Shown: piece by piece, positions 1 to 5,025 of the stretch
Layout: each line of letters begins with the position of its first letter
How positions within the stretch are numbered: position 1 is the stretch's first letter
Source: Rhodoplanes sp049284695
Lineage (GTDB): Bacteria; Pseudomonadota; Alphaproteobacteria; Rhizobiales; Xanthobacteraceae
Reading direction: 5' to 3'
NCBI GenBank assembly: GCA_049284695.1
Contig: JBAPYK010000199.1
Location: 1-7,120, forward strand
Length of the DNA: 7,120 nucleotides
The notes under the pieces: model-generated
Seen by the model: only the letters and a program-made list of their open reading frames with translations
Databases searched by the model: none
Told to the model about the DNA's origin: nothing
Program-made: the position numbers and the translations under genes

Positions 1-15
1 GGCTACGGTTACCCG

Positions 16-119
16 ACCTCCTCCGATTCTCATCCTCCCCCGTGAAACGGGGAGGGGAACCATGCATCGCAGGCAAGCTTGCGCAGCCTGCGCAGGCTTG
101 CCTGCGTGCATGGTGGAGG
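16..119. repeat. Composite palindromic intergenic repeat, copy 1
   Basis: About 100 bp that recur with few changes at 267-367. It contains two inverted-repeat units. The first is a short C-rich/G-rich hairpin (CCTCCCC at 34-40, GGGGAGG at 49-55, around a gtgaaac-type loop). The second is a long hairpin with an 11-bp perfect stem (CGCAGGCAAGC at 68-78, GCTTGCCTGCG at 96-106), extended outward by ATGCA (62-66) and TGCAT (107-111) with one bulged base. The loop holds two copies of the self-complementary hexamer TGCGCA (80-85 and 89-94). Repeats starting with a 'cctccccgtgaaacggggagg' type unit are, to my recollection, common between genes in Bradyrhizobium-like genomes. No open reading frame here looks like a real gene. 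Confidence 0.8.
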
Positions 120-210
120 GGGCGCGGCAGCTAGATCAAAAACGTCCGGGCGTCGCGATGACACAGAAACAACCCCCTCCCCCGCTGCGCAGGGGAGGAA
201 GGAAGCAAGC

Positions 211-245
211 GTAGCCCGCATGGAGCGGAGCGCAATGCGGGTTTT
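211..245. repeat. REP-like hairpin between the two composite repeats
   Basis: A different palindrome from its neighbours. CCCGCAT at 215-221 pairs with ATGCGGG at 235-241 around a GGAGCGGAGCGCA loop, and a T-rich stretch follows (242-246). The pattern 'GTAGCCCGCATGGAGC..AGCGCAATGCGGG' resembles a dispersed element I associate with Bradyrhizobium-type genomes; that is recollection and was not searched. A smaller hairpin (CCTCCCC 176-182, GGGGAGG 192-198) lies just upstream. With the T run, the stem could also act as a plus-strand terminator, but no intact gene ends before it. Confidence 0.6.
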
Positions 246-266
246 TGGGCTTGATCGACCACCGCC

Positions 267-367
267 CCTCCTACGATTTTTACCCTCGTGAAACGGGGGA
301 GGGGAACCATGCATCGCAGGCAAGTTTGCGCAGCCTGCGCAGGCTTGGGCTGCGTGCATGGTGGAGG
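267..367. repeat. Composite palindromic intergenic repeat, copy 2
   Basis: Second copy of the element at 16-119, in the same orientation. It shares the gtgaaacggg core, the ggaggggaaccatgcatcgc block, the long hairpin and the closing gtgcatggtggagg. Differences include CAAGTTT against CAAGCTT in the left arm and GGCTTGGGCTGCG against GGCTTGCCTGCG in the right arm. Both changes weaken the long stem, so this copy looks more decayed. Its right end (GTGGAGG, 361-367) directly abuts the surviving codons of a TPR gene, suggesting that insertion or deletion at this repeat removed the rest of that gene. Confidence 0.8.
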
Positions 368-559
368 TTGCAGACGCTCGGCGAACGCGAGAGCGGCGTG
401 GCGCGGCTGGAAGAGGCGGTCGCCGCCTATCGCGACGCTCTTGAGGAGTTCGATAAGTCCGGAGCGACCTATTTTATTGAAGTTGCGCGCAGTAATCTTT
501 TGCGAGTTGGGTCTTTGCTTACGGAGCGGCGAAATTCTGCGGGATCGACGTCCGGCTGA
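368..559 (+). pseudogene. C-terminal remnant of a tetratricopeptide-repeat (TPR) protein
   Basis: Only the last 62 or so codons of a TPR protein survive, ending in TGA at 557-559. The reading frame starts LQTLGERESG and continues RLEEAVAAYRDALEEF, then a terminal helix ending LLTERRNSAGSTSG. The 'LGERESG-x-RLEEAVAAYR-x-AL' unit is the repeat seen in long tandem TPR proteins of Bradyrhizobium/Rhodopseudomonas-like bacteria, which normally carry several copies with 'NNLG' linkers. Here there is one, and it is the final one. Nothing upstream in frame is TPR-like; the frame runs straight into the palindromic repeat ending at 367. No start codon or ribosome site fits the fragment. Intact relatives are protein-interaction scaffolds, but this piece is probably not functional. 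Assignment to the TPR family is confident; the exact parent is unknown. Confidence 0.75.
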
Positions 560-568
560 ACGGCGCAA

Positions 569-584
569 CGTGATCTCGATCACA
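569..584. promoter_or_regulatory. CRP/FNR-family-like palindromic site
   Basis: The sequence CGTGA-N6-TCACA matches the CRP consensus TGTGA-N6-TCACA at 9 of 10 defined positions. Its core GTGAT-ctcg-ATCAC (570-583) also has the 5-4-5 geometry of an FNR/FixK box (TTGAT-N4-ATCAA), with one change per arm. It lies 10 bp after the stop of the TPR remnant in otherwise non-coding DNA. Which gene it would control is unclear: the nearest candidate is the small ORF at 780. A match this short can arise by chance, so this is a candidate only. Confidence 0.3.
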
Positions 585-779
585 TCGTCCTCGACTGGGG
601 CTTTGTACCTTTGCGCGTGCGTTAAGCCACACAGTCGAAGAAGCGCGCGGACTGCGACGATTTGCACGGATTGTTAAGGGTTTATCCGGACGATGAGAGG
701 CAATGAAAGACGAGCTTATGCCCAACAATTGGCGAAAATCCGGGCTCAAGTTCGCCTCTGACAGGAGCGTGGTGGGGTG

Positions 780-1010
780 ATGAAGCGCTTTAGTCCAACC
801 AATCGACCTCTTGGCGAGACGATCGTCGCGGCGTCGGTCTCTCTGTTCAACGATCTTTTTGGCGCCTATCGTCCCGAGCGGCATTACATGCGCGGGCCGG
901 GCCCGAAATGGCGGAAAAAGCACGCCGCTCGGACCATCGCGCTGCGCCCAAACGTGGATGGCGATTTCGCCGAAGCCGCGGTCTATGCCGCCGTGCCGCG
1001 TCGTCGATAA
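780..1010 (+). CDS. Hypothetical small protein, 76 aa
   Basis: I do not recognise this protein. It starts MKRFSPTNRPLGETIVAAS, has an aromatic and basic middle (FGAYRPERHYMRGPGPKWRKKH, residues about 27-48), and ends AAVPRRR. There is no signal peptide or membrane segment. In its favour are an AGGAG at 763-767 upstream, largely G/C third codon positions, and a composition that reads like a protein. The ATG at 780 is immediately preceded by an in-frame GTG (777), which sits at a better distance (9 nt) from the AGGAG and could be the true start. Against it, the ORF is short, the flanking DNA is decayed (TPR remnant upstream, no gene downstream), and the ORF on the opposite strand is equally open. 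A tiny ORF of 22 codons (693-761) precedes it and is not convincing. Confidence 0.4.
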   Translation: MKRFSPTNRPLGETIVAASVSLFNDLFGAYRPERHYMRGPGPKWRKKHAARTIALRPNVDGDFAEAAVYAAVPRRR

Positions 1011-1539
1011 GCTCTGGTTCAAAGCCGATCGACGGGCAACGGCCCCTCGCGACGGTTGTTACAGCCAATCATTCCGTCTGAAAGACCGCGTGGTGACGGT
1101 ATCGGCGCGCATTTTCCGCGCTCGCCCGGCAAAGCTCGCCGCCAGCATCGGCCCGCCGTCTGCGGCAGCGCTCCGTATGCGCAGCGGGTGCACGCATGGG
1201 TGGACTTTGGCATGTATATCCGAAGGTATAATGAAGCATAATATCGAAGAACGGTTCACGCCTCTTCCCGGTGCGAAATCATTCGTGACACTGGATCGTA
1301 GTTCGTAACCGCCTGTGGCGTTTAATGTACTGATATTCAGCACATTTCGCGCCGCTGCTGGCCGCATTCCCGACAAGATTTAGATAATGCTTGCGGCTGG
1401 CCCGCATTGTCTGTATGTGGCGCATTACGATCTTGCGGGTGGGGGAGCCGGTCCGCCGCGTAGGATGAGCCACGGACCAATGGAGCGGGGATTCGGCACG
1501 ACGAGCCGGACTCGCGCACGTTCCCTTGCTGGAGGTTTC
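1011..1539. other. Long gene-poor stretch before the caspase homologue
   Basis: About 530 bp with no convincing gene. Several ORFs cross it in different frames, but none has a recognisable domain and none dominates. It contains an exact TATAAT (1227-1232) and a 25-codon ORF starting at 1231 (MKHNIEERF...TLDRSS, ending 1308) preceded by GAAGG (1222-1226). Short inverted repeats occur in the final part, CCCGCA 1401-1406 with TGCGGG 1434-1439 and GGTCCG 1450-1455 with CGGACC 1483-1488. Part of this stretch is probably the 5' untranslated and promoter region of the gene at 1540. Confidence 0.5.
1227..1232 (+). promoter_or_regulatory. Possible -10 box (TATAAT)
   Basis: An exact TATAAT in an otherwise GC-rich region, about 310 bp before the caspase-homologue start. 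The best -35-like hexamer (TTGGCA, 1207-1212) is only 14 bp upstream, shorter than the usual 16-18 bp; CTTTGG at 1205-1210 is better spaced but a poor match. It could serve the gene at 1540 with a long leader, or the 25-codon ORF that overlaps it. Weak evidence. Confidence 0.2.
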
Positions 1540-2523
1540 ATGCGAACAGCGAAGTTCGCTGGCGCGCTCGCACTTGCCATCGTGAGCGTTTCGTTGGTGT
1601 CGGCCGAGGTCATGCGCAAGACGGTCGGCTTTCAAATCGCGCCCGCCTCGCAGACGGCCGCCGTGACGACGGGCAGCGCGACCGGCACGGACGGGATCCG
1701 CGTGGCCGCGCTCGCTGACGAGCCGGGCAAGGCCCTCGCAGCCGCGCAAGACGGGCGCCCCGCTTCGGACTCGTCGCACGCCGACGGTCCGCTTGTTGCG
1801 CTCGTGATCGGTAACGCCGCCTATCCCGACGGAGAGGCCGCGCTCGCCCAGCCGCTCAACGACGCCCGCGCGGTCGCCGCGGAGCTGCGCGCGCGTGGAT
1901 TCGATGTCGAGCTCGGCGAGAATTTGCCCAAGCAGGGCATGGAGCGCGCGATCGAGCGGTTCGAGTCAAAGATCACGCCGGGCGCGACGGCGCTGCTGTT
2001 CTACAGCGGCTATGGCGTGCAGACCGGCCGCGAGAGCTTCCTGCTTCCCGTCAATGCGCAGATCTGGCGTCCCGAGGATGTGCGGCGCGACGGCGTCGCG
2101 CTCGAGCCGCTGGTCGCCGAGCTGAACGCGCGCGGGGCGAAGCGCAAGCTCGTCATCGTCGACGCCTCGCGGCGCAACCCGTTCGAGCGACGGCTGCGCG
2201 GCTTCTCCTCCGGGCTCGCGCCGATTGCCGCTCCCGAGGGCACGCTCGTGCTTTACGGGGTTGCGCCGGGCAAGGTCGCCGCCGACACGCAGACGCCCAA
2301 CAGCCTGCTGGTCAACGAACTGCTTGGTCAGCTTCGCACCTCGAGCGGCTCCGCCGAGGATATTTTCAATCGCACCCGCGTGACCGTGGCGCGCGCCTCG
2401 AATGGCGAGCAGGTGCCCGCGGTGTTTTCGGCGCTGGTCGACGACTTCTACTTCTCGCCGCCGGCAAATCCGGAACCTGCGAAGCCGGCGAAGCCGCCGC
2501 GCGCGCGCCAAAGCAGACGTTAG
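1540..2523 (+). CDS. Exported caspase-fold (peptidase C14-like) protein with a Tyr-Ser pseudo-dyad
   Basis: 327 aa. The start was chosen because ATG 1540 follows GGAGG (1531-1535) and opens a clear signal peptide (basic MRTAK, a hydrophobic core, then SLVSA, likely cut after Ala22); the longer frame from 1387 adds arginine-rich non-protein-like sequence. Residues 23-80 are a low-complexity linker. The caspase-like domain runs from about 85 to 300, with the first strand LVALVIGNAAY, the helix PLNDARAVAAELRARGF, the His-loop equivalent FYSGYG and the Cys-loop equivalent VDASRRNPFE. In active family members these loops read SGHG and DACR. Here the catalytic His is Tyr158 and the catalytic Cys is Ser210, so cysteine-protease activity is unlikely. 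The C-terminus is a Pro/Lys/Arg tail (about 307-327). The protein is probably periplasmic; its role is unknown, perhaps binding or scaffolding. Tyr-Ser variants of prokaryotic caspase homologues are known from alphaproteobacteria. The gene stands alone on its strand and its stop overlaps the convergent antitoxin gene. Confidence 0.85.
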   Translation: MRTAKFAGALALAIVSVSLVSAEVMRKTVGFQIAPASQTAAVTTGSATGTDGIRVAALADEPGKALAAAQDGRPASDSSHADGPLVALVIGNAAYPDGEAALAQPLNDARAVAAELRARGFDVELGENLPKQGMERAIERFESKITPGATALLFYSGYGVQTGRESFLLPVNAQIWRPEDVRRDGVALEPLVAELNARGAKRKLVIVDASRRNPFERRLRGFSSGLAPIAAPEGTLVLYGVAPGKVAADTQTPNSLLVNELLGQLRTSSGSAEDIFNRTRVTVARASNGEQVPAVFSALVDDFYFSPPANPEPAKPAKPPRARQSRR

Positions 2524-2858
2524 CGGGATCGTCCGACCGCAACTCGTCGACTCCCCAGGATCGGCCGGTCTTTCGCTAACATATCTTCGACGATCCGCGG
2601 ATTGCGCGCGAGCAATGCGAGTAGAACGCGTGCCGGGCCCTCAGGCATCCGCCGTCCTTGCTCCCAGTTGCGGAGCGTCCCGGTCGACACGCCGATGCGC
2701 GATGAGAAAGCTTCCTGCGATAGCCCGGTCTTTCGTCGGATCGCGGAAACGTCGATCTTGCGCGGGATGTGAACCCTCAGTCCCGGCACCCTTTCGCCAC
2801 GCGCATGCGCAGCGGCTTCGCTGAGCCCCTGAATGATTCTCTCAGTTGCTTTGCTCAT
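2520..2858 (-). CDS. Antitoxin, XRE-type helix-turn-helix (HigA-2/NadS-like)
   Basis: 112 aa. DNA-binding antitoxin of a type II toxin-antitoxin pair, expected to neutralise the RelE-like toxin encoded just upstream and to repress the operon. The N-terminal part (about 1-30) is probably the toxin-contacting region. The helix-turn-helix spans about residues 36-75: IDVSAIRRKTGLSQEAFSSR, then IGVSTGTLRNWEQGRRMPEG, a typical XRE/HigA recognition region, followed by the helix ARVLLALLARNP. The start at 2858 is preferred over the in-frame ATG at 2900 because it forms an ATGA overlap with the toxin stop and has GAAGG (2868-2864) five bases upstream. The last 16 or so residues (KDRPILGSRR to the end) extend past where such antitoxins usually stop. 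Its TAA (2522-2520) overlaps the TAG of the convergent caspase homologue, leaving no room for a terminator between them. Confidence 0.88.
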   Translation of the reverse strand: MSKATERIIQGLSEAAAHARGERVPGLRVHIPRKIDVSAIRRKTGLSQEAFSSRIGVSTGTLRNWEQGRRMPEGPARVLLALLARNPRIVEDMLAKDRPILGSRRVAVGRSR

Positions 2859-3217
2859 CTTCGCCTTCTGCGCCACGATTGCGCGATCTGCGCCGTCCAT
2901 TGCTTAAACGCGGCGATTTCCGCCGCGGAGAAATTGGCGCGTTCACCTTTGCTCAGCAGTGCGACGAGGCAGACCGGCGCATCGGGACCGAAATAGGCCG
3001 TCACCACTCGATATCCACCGCTCTTGCCTTTGCCTCGCCCGGCGATGCGCAATTTGCGCACGCCGCCCGATCCACGGATTTCATCTCCTAACAAAGGATC
3101 GGCCGCGACCAACTCGACGATCCGGCGTCGCTCGTCTTCCGTAACGCCGGCAGCTGCGGCGTCACGAATGAAACGCGGCAATTCCGCAACCGTATGGAGC
3201 CGACGCCGCATGACCAT
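2855..3217 (-). CDS. RelE/HigB-type toxin of a type II toxin-antitoxin pair
   Basis: 120 aa. It belongs to the RelE-like family of small toxins paired with an HTH antitoxin (HigB-2 type), which as a family block translation by cleaving mRNA at the ribosome; activity here is inferred. The diagnostic block is residues 49-72, GSGGVRKLRIAGRGKGKSGG then YRVV, followed by the strand VCLVALLSKGERANFSAAE (82-100). The basic residues Arg54, Lys55, Arg61, Lys63 and Lys65 are the likely RNA-contacting or catalytic patch. The C-terminus ends WRRRRR, and those purine-rich codons double as the antitoxin's ribosome-binding site. Two starts are possible, ATG 3217 and ATG 3211 (MRRRLHTVAELP, closer to family N-termini). 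Neither has a clear Shine-Dalgarno sequence, so the toxin may be weakly translated or leaderless. A 27-bp palindrome lies just upstream. Confidence 0.88.
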   Translation of the reverse strand: MVMRRRLHTVAELPRFIRDAAAAGVTEDERRRIVELVAADPLLGDEIRGSGGVRKLRIAGRGKGKSGGYRVVTAYFGPDAPVCLVALLSKGERANFSAAEIAAFKQWTAQIAQSWRRRRR

Positions 3218-3221
3218 GCTA

Positions 3222-3248
3222 CGCCATTGGCTTAGTAAGTCAATGGCG
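3222..3248 (-). promoter_or_regulatory. 27-bp near-perfect palindrome, candidate toxin-antitoxin operator
   Basis: Arms CGCCATTG (3222-3229) and CAATGGCG (3241-3248) share a centre at 3235 with the inner palindrome CTTA-G-TAAG (3231-3239). Of 13 possible pairs, 12 are complementary; only 3230/3240 mismatch. It lies 4 bp before the toxin ATG (3217) and 14 bp after the fumarase stop, which is where HTH antitoxins bind to autorepress their operons. TTGACT on the minus strand (3243-3238) resembles a -35 box, but no well-spaced -10 follows. It could also form an RNA hairpin at the end of the fumarase transcript, although there is no T run. Confidence 0.6.
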
Positions 3249-3262
3249 CATAGTGGCGGCGC

Positions 3263-4921
3263 TTACCCGAGATTCAGCTCGGTGAAGAAGTCGTTGCCCT
3301 TGTCGTCGGTGACGATGAAGGCGGGGAAGTTCTCCACCTCGATGCGCCAGATCGCCTCCATGCCGAGCTCGGGATACTCGATGCACTCGACCTTCTTGAT
3401 GCAGTGCTCGGCGAGATTGGCCGCAGCCCCGCCGATCGAGGCGAGATAGAAGCCGCCATGCTTCTTGCAGGCCTCGCGCACGGCCGAGGAGCGGTTGCCC
3501 TTCGCCACCATCACCATCGAGCCGCCGAGCGCCTGGAAGTCGTGCACGAAGGAATCCATGCGCCCCGCGGTGGTCGGGCCGAAGGAACCCGACGCGTAGC
3601 CGTCGGGCGTCTTCGCCGGCCCGGCGTAGTAGACCGGATGGTTGAGGAAATAGTCGGGCAAACGTTCGCCCTTCTCCACGCGCTCGCGCAACTTGGCGTG
3701 CGCGAGGTCGCGCGCGACGATCATCGGGCCCGACAGCGACAGCCGCGTCTTGATCGGGTGCCTGGTCAGTTCTGCTATGATCTGCTGCATCGGCCGGTTG
3801 AGGTCGACCTTCACCACCGTGCCGCCGAGCTGCGCCTCGTCCACCTCGGGCAGATATTGCGCCGGATTGCGCTCCAGCTCTTCGATATAGACGCCGTCGC
3901 GCGTGATCTTGCCCAGCGCCTGGCGGTCGGCCGAGCACGACACGCCGATGCCGATCGGCAGCGACGCGCCATGGCGCGGCAGCCGCACCACCCGCACGTC
4001 GTGGCAGAAATATTTGCCGCCAAACTGCGCGCCGACGCCGGTCGCCTGCGTCATCTTGTGGATCTCGGCCTCCAGTTCGAGATCGCGGAAGGCATGGCCG
4101 TCCATCGATCCTTGCGTCGGCAGGCCGTCGAGATACTTCACCGAGGCGAGCTTGACCGTCTTCATGTTGAGTTCGGCCGAGGTGCCGCCGATCACGATGG
4201 CGAGGTGATAGGGCGGGCAGGCGGCGGTGCCGAGTGTGAGGATCTTCTCCTTGAGGAAAGCGAGCATGCGGTCGCGCGTGAGCATCGACGGTGTCGCCTG
4301 ATAGAGGAACGACTTGTTGGCCGAGCCGCCGCCCTTGGCGATGAACAGGAACTTGTAGGCTTGGTCGTAGTCGCCGGCGCCTTCGGCGTAGAGTTCGATC
4401 TGGGCGGGCAGGTTGTTCTTGGTGTTGGCCTCCTCGAACGTGGAGAGCGGGGCGAGGTGCGAGTAGCGCAGGTTCTTCTTGTGGTAGGCGTCGCGCGCGC
4501 CCTCCGCCAGCGCGGCTTCGTCCTCGCCGTCGGTCCACACCAGGCGGCCTTTCTTGCCCATGACGATGGCGGTGCCGGTGTCCTGGCACATCGGCAGCAC
4601 GCCGCCGGCGGCGATGTTGGCGTTCTTCAGGAAATCATAGGCGACGAAGCGGTCGTTGTCGGAGGCCTCCGGGTCGTCGATGATTTTGCGCAGCTGCTTG
4701 AGATGGGCCGGGCGGAGGAAATGGTTGATGTCGGTGAAGGCGGTCTCGGCCAGGAGCCGCAGCGCCTCGCGCTCGACCACGAGGAACTCCTTGCCGAACG
4801 CTTTTTCGACGCGCACGCCCTCGGCCGTCAGCTTGCGGTAGGGCGTCGTGTCTTTGGCAAGCGGAAACAACGGGTTATGGCGATAGGGCGGGAGCGTAGG
4901 CGGCGTTACAGGGGCGTTCAT
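3263..4921 (-). CDS. fumA: Class I fumarate hydratase (4Fe-4S, FumA/FumB type)
   Basis: 552 aa, the usual length for a single-chain class I fumarase carrying both the alpha (about 1-350) and beta (about 370-545) regions. It catalyses the reversible hydration of fumarate to L-malate in the TCA cycle, in the cytoplasm, with an oxygen-sensitive [4Fe-4S] cluster. The three expected cluster cysteines are present: Cys112 in VLPMCQDTGTA, Cys235 in GTAACPPYHLA and Cys329 in GIGVSCSADR, with spacing close to E. coli FumA. Other family blocks are GGGSANKSFLYQ (197-208), GGTSAELNMKTVKLASVKYL (245-264) and, in the beta region, YYAGPAKTPDGYASGSFGPT and SMVMVAKGNRS. The start at ATG 4921 has AGGA (4932-4929) seven bases upstream; the frame open to 5116 adds only arginine-rich sequence. 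It lies 104 bp downstream of the MFS gene on the same strand and may have its own promoter. Some members also use tartrate. Confidence 0.95.
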   Translation of the reverse strand: MNAPVTPPTLPPYRHNPLFPLAKDTTPYRKLTAEGVRVEKAFGKEFLVVEREALRLLAETAFTDINHFLRPAHLKQLRKIIDDPEASDNDRFVAYDFLKNANIAAGGVLPMCQDTGTAIVMGKKGRLVWTDGEDEAALAEGARDAYHKKNLRYSHLAPLSTFEEANTKNNLPAQIELYAEGAGDYDQAYKFLFIAKGGGSANKSFLYQATPSMLTRDRMLAFLKEKILTLGTAACPPYHLAIVIGGTSAELNMKTVKLASVKYLDGLPTQGSMDGHAFRDLELEAEIHKMTQATGVGAQFGGKYFCHDVRVVRLPRHGASLPIGIGVSCSADRQALGKITRDGVYIEELERNPAQYLPEVDEAQLGGTVVKVDLNRPMQQIIAELTRHPIKTRLSLSGPMIVARDLAHAKLRERVEKGERLPDYFLNHPVYYAGPAKTPDGYASGSFGPTTAGRMDSFVHDFQALGGSMVMVAKGNRSSAVREACKKHGGFYLASIGGAAANLAEHCIKKVECIEYPELGMEAIWRIEVENFPAFIVTDDKGNDFFTELNLG

Positions 4922-4961
4922 GGCGGGATCCTGGCCTGGGGTCTTCTTTAGAAGCTTGCGA

Positions 4962-4990
4962 CTTATAGGATGTTTGCGACGGCCTGGGAA
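4962..4990 (-). promoter_or_regulatory. Possible promoter of the fumarase gene
   Basis: On the minus strand, TATAAG (4967-4962, five of six to the -10 consensus) lies 17 bp after TTCCCA (4990-4985, four of six to the -35 consensus), about 40 bp before the fumarase ATG. The heptamer GTCGCAA occurs on both sides of the -10 box (plus-strand TTGCGAC at 4974-4980 and 4956-4962, 18 bp apart), which could mark a regulator site. This would let fumarase be transcribed without the upstream transporter gene. The evidence is only motif similarity and spacing. Confidence 0.35.
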
Positions 4991-5025
4991 AGACGCGAGG
5001 TGCCCACTGCTTCGGCGCGTCACTG

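Noticed and set aside
16..367. CRISPR array
   Set aside because: There are only two copies, of about 100 bp and dissimilar in detail, separated by 147 bp that contain another palindrome. There is no regular repeat/spacer pattern and no cas gene.
131..667. 178-codon minus-strand frame across the repeats and TPR remnant
   Set aside because: It reads through three palindromic repeats, which translate to low-complexity Arg/Pro/Ala sequence, and shows no domain or ribosome site.
1387..1539. Upstream extension of the caspase homologue to the ATG at 1387
   Set aside because: It would add 51 residues that hide the signal peptide. The ATG at 1540 has GGAGG just upstream and begins a proper export signal.
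2859..2900. Longer antitoxin start at 2900 (MDGADRAIVAQKAK)
   Set aside because: It would overlap the toxin by 46 bases. ATG 2858 gives the ATGA overlap, has a GAAGG ribosome site, and matches the usual MSKA-type N-terminus.
1540..3217. Caspase homologue plus toxin-antitoxin pair as one defence system
   Set aside because: The genes are convergent, not an operon. The caspase homologue is exported and lacks the catalytic dyad, and the pair is complete by itself. Proximity alone does not support a joint system.
3222..3248. Palindrome as a standard intrinsic terminator of fumarase
   Set aside because: There is no U-run after the stem on the minus strand, and its place before the toxin start fits an operator better. 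A dual role remains possible.
3404..4951. 515-codon open frame on the plus strand
   Set aside because: It lies antisense to the fumarase gene and is rich in Arg, Ala, Val and Gly with no domain. It is a typical high-GC mirror frame; the minus-strand product has clear family motifs and cluster cysteines.
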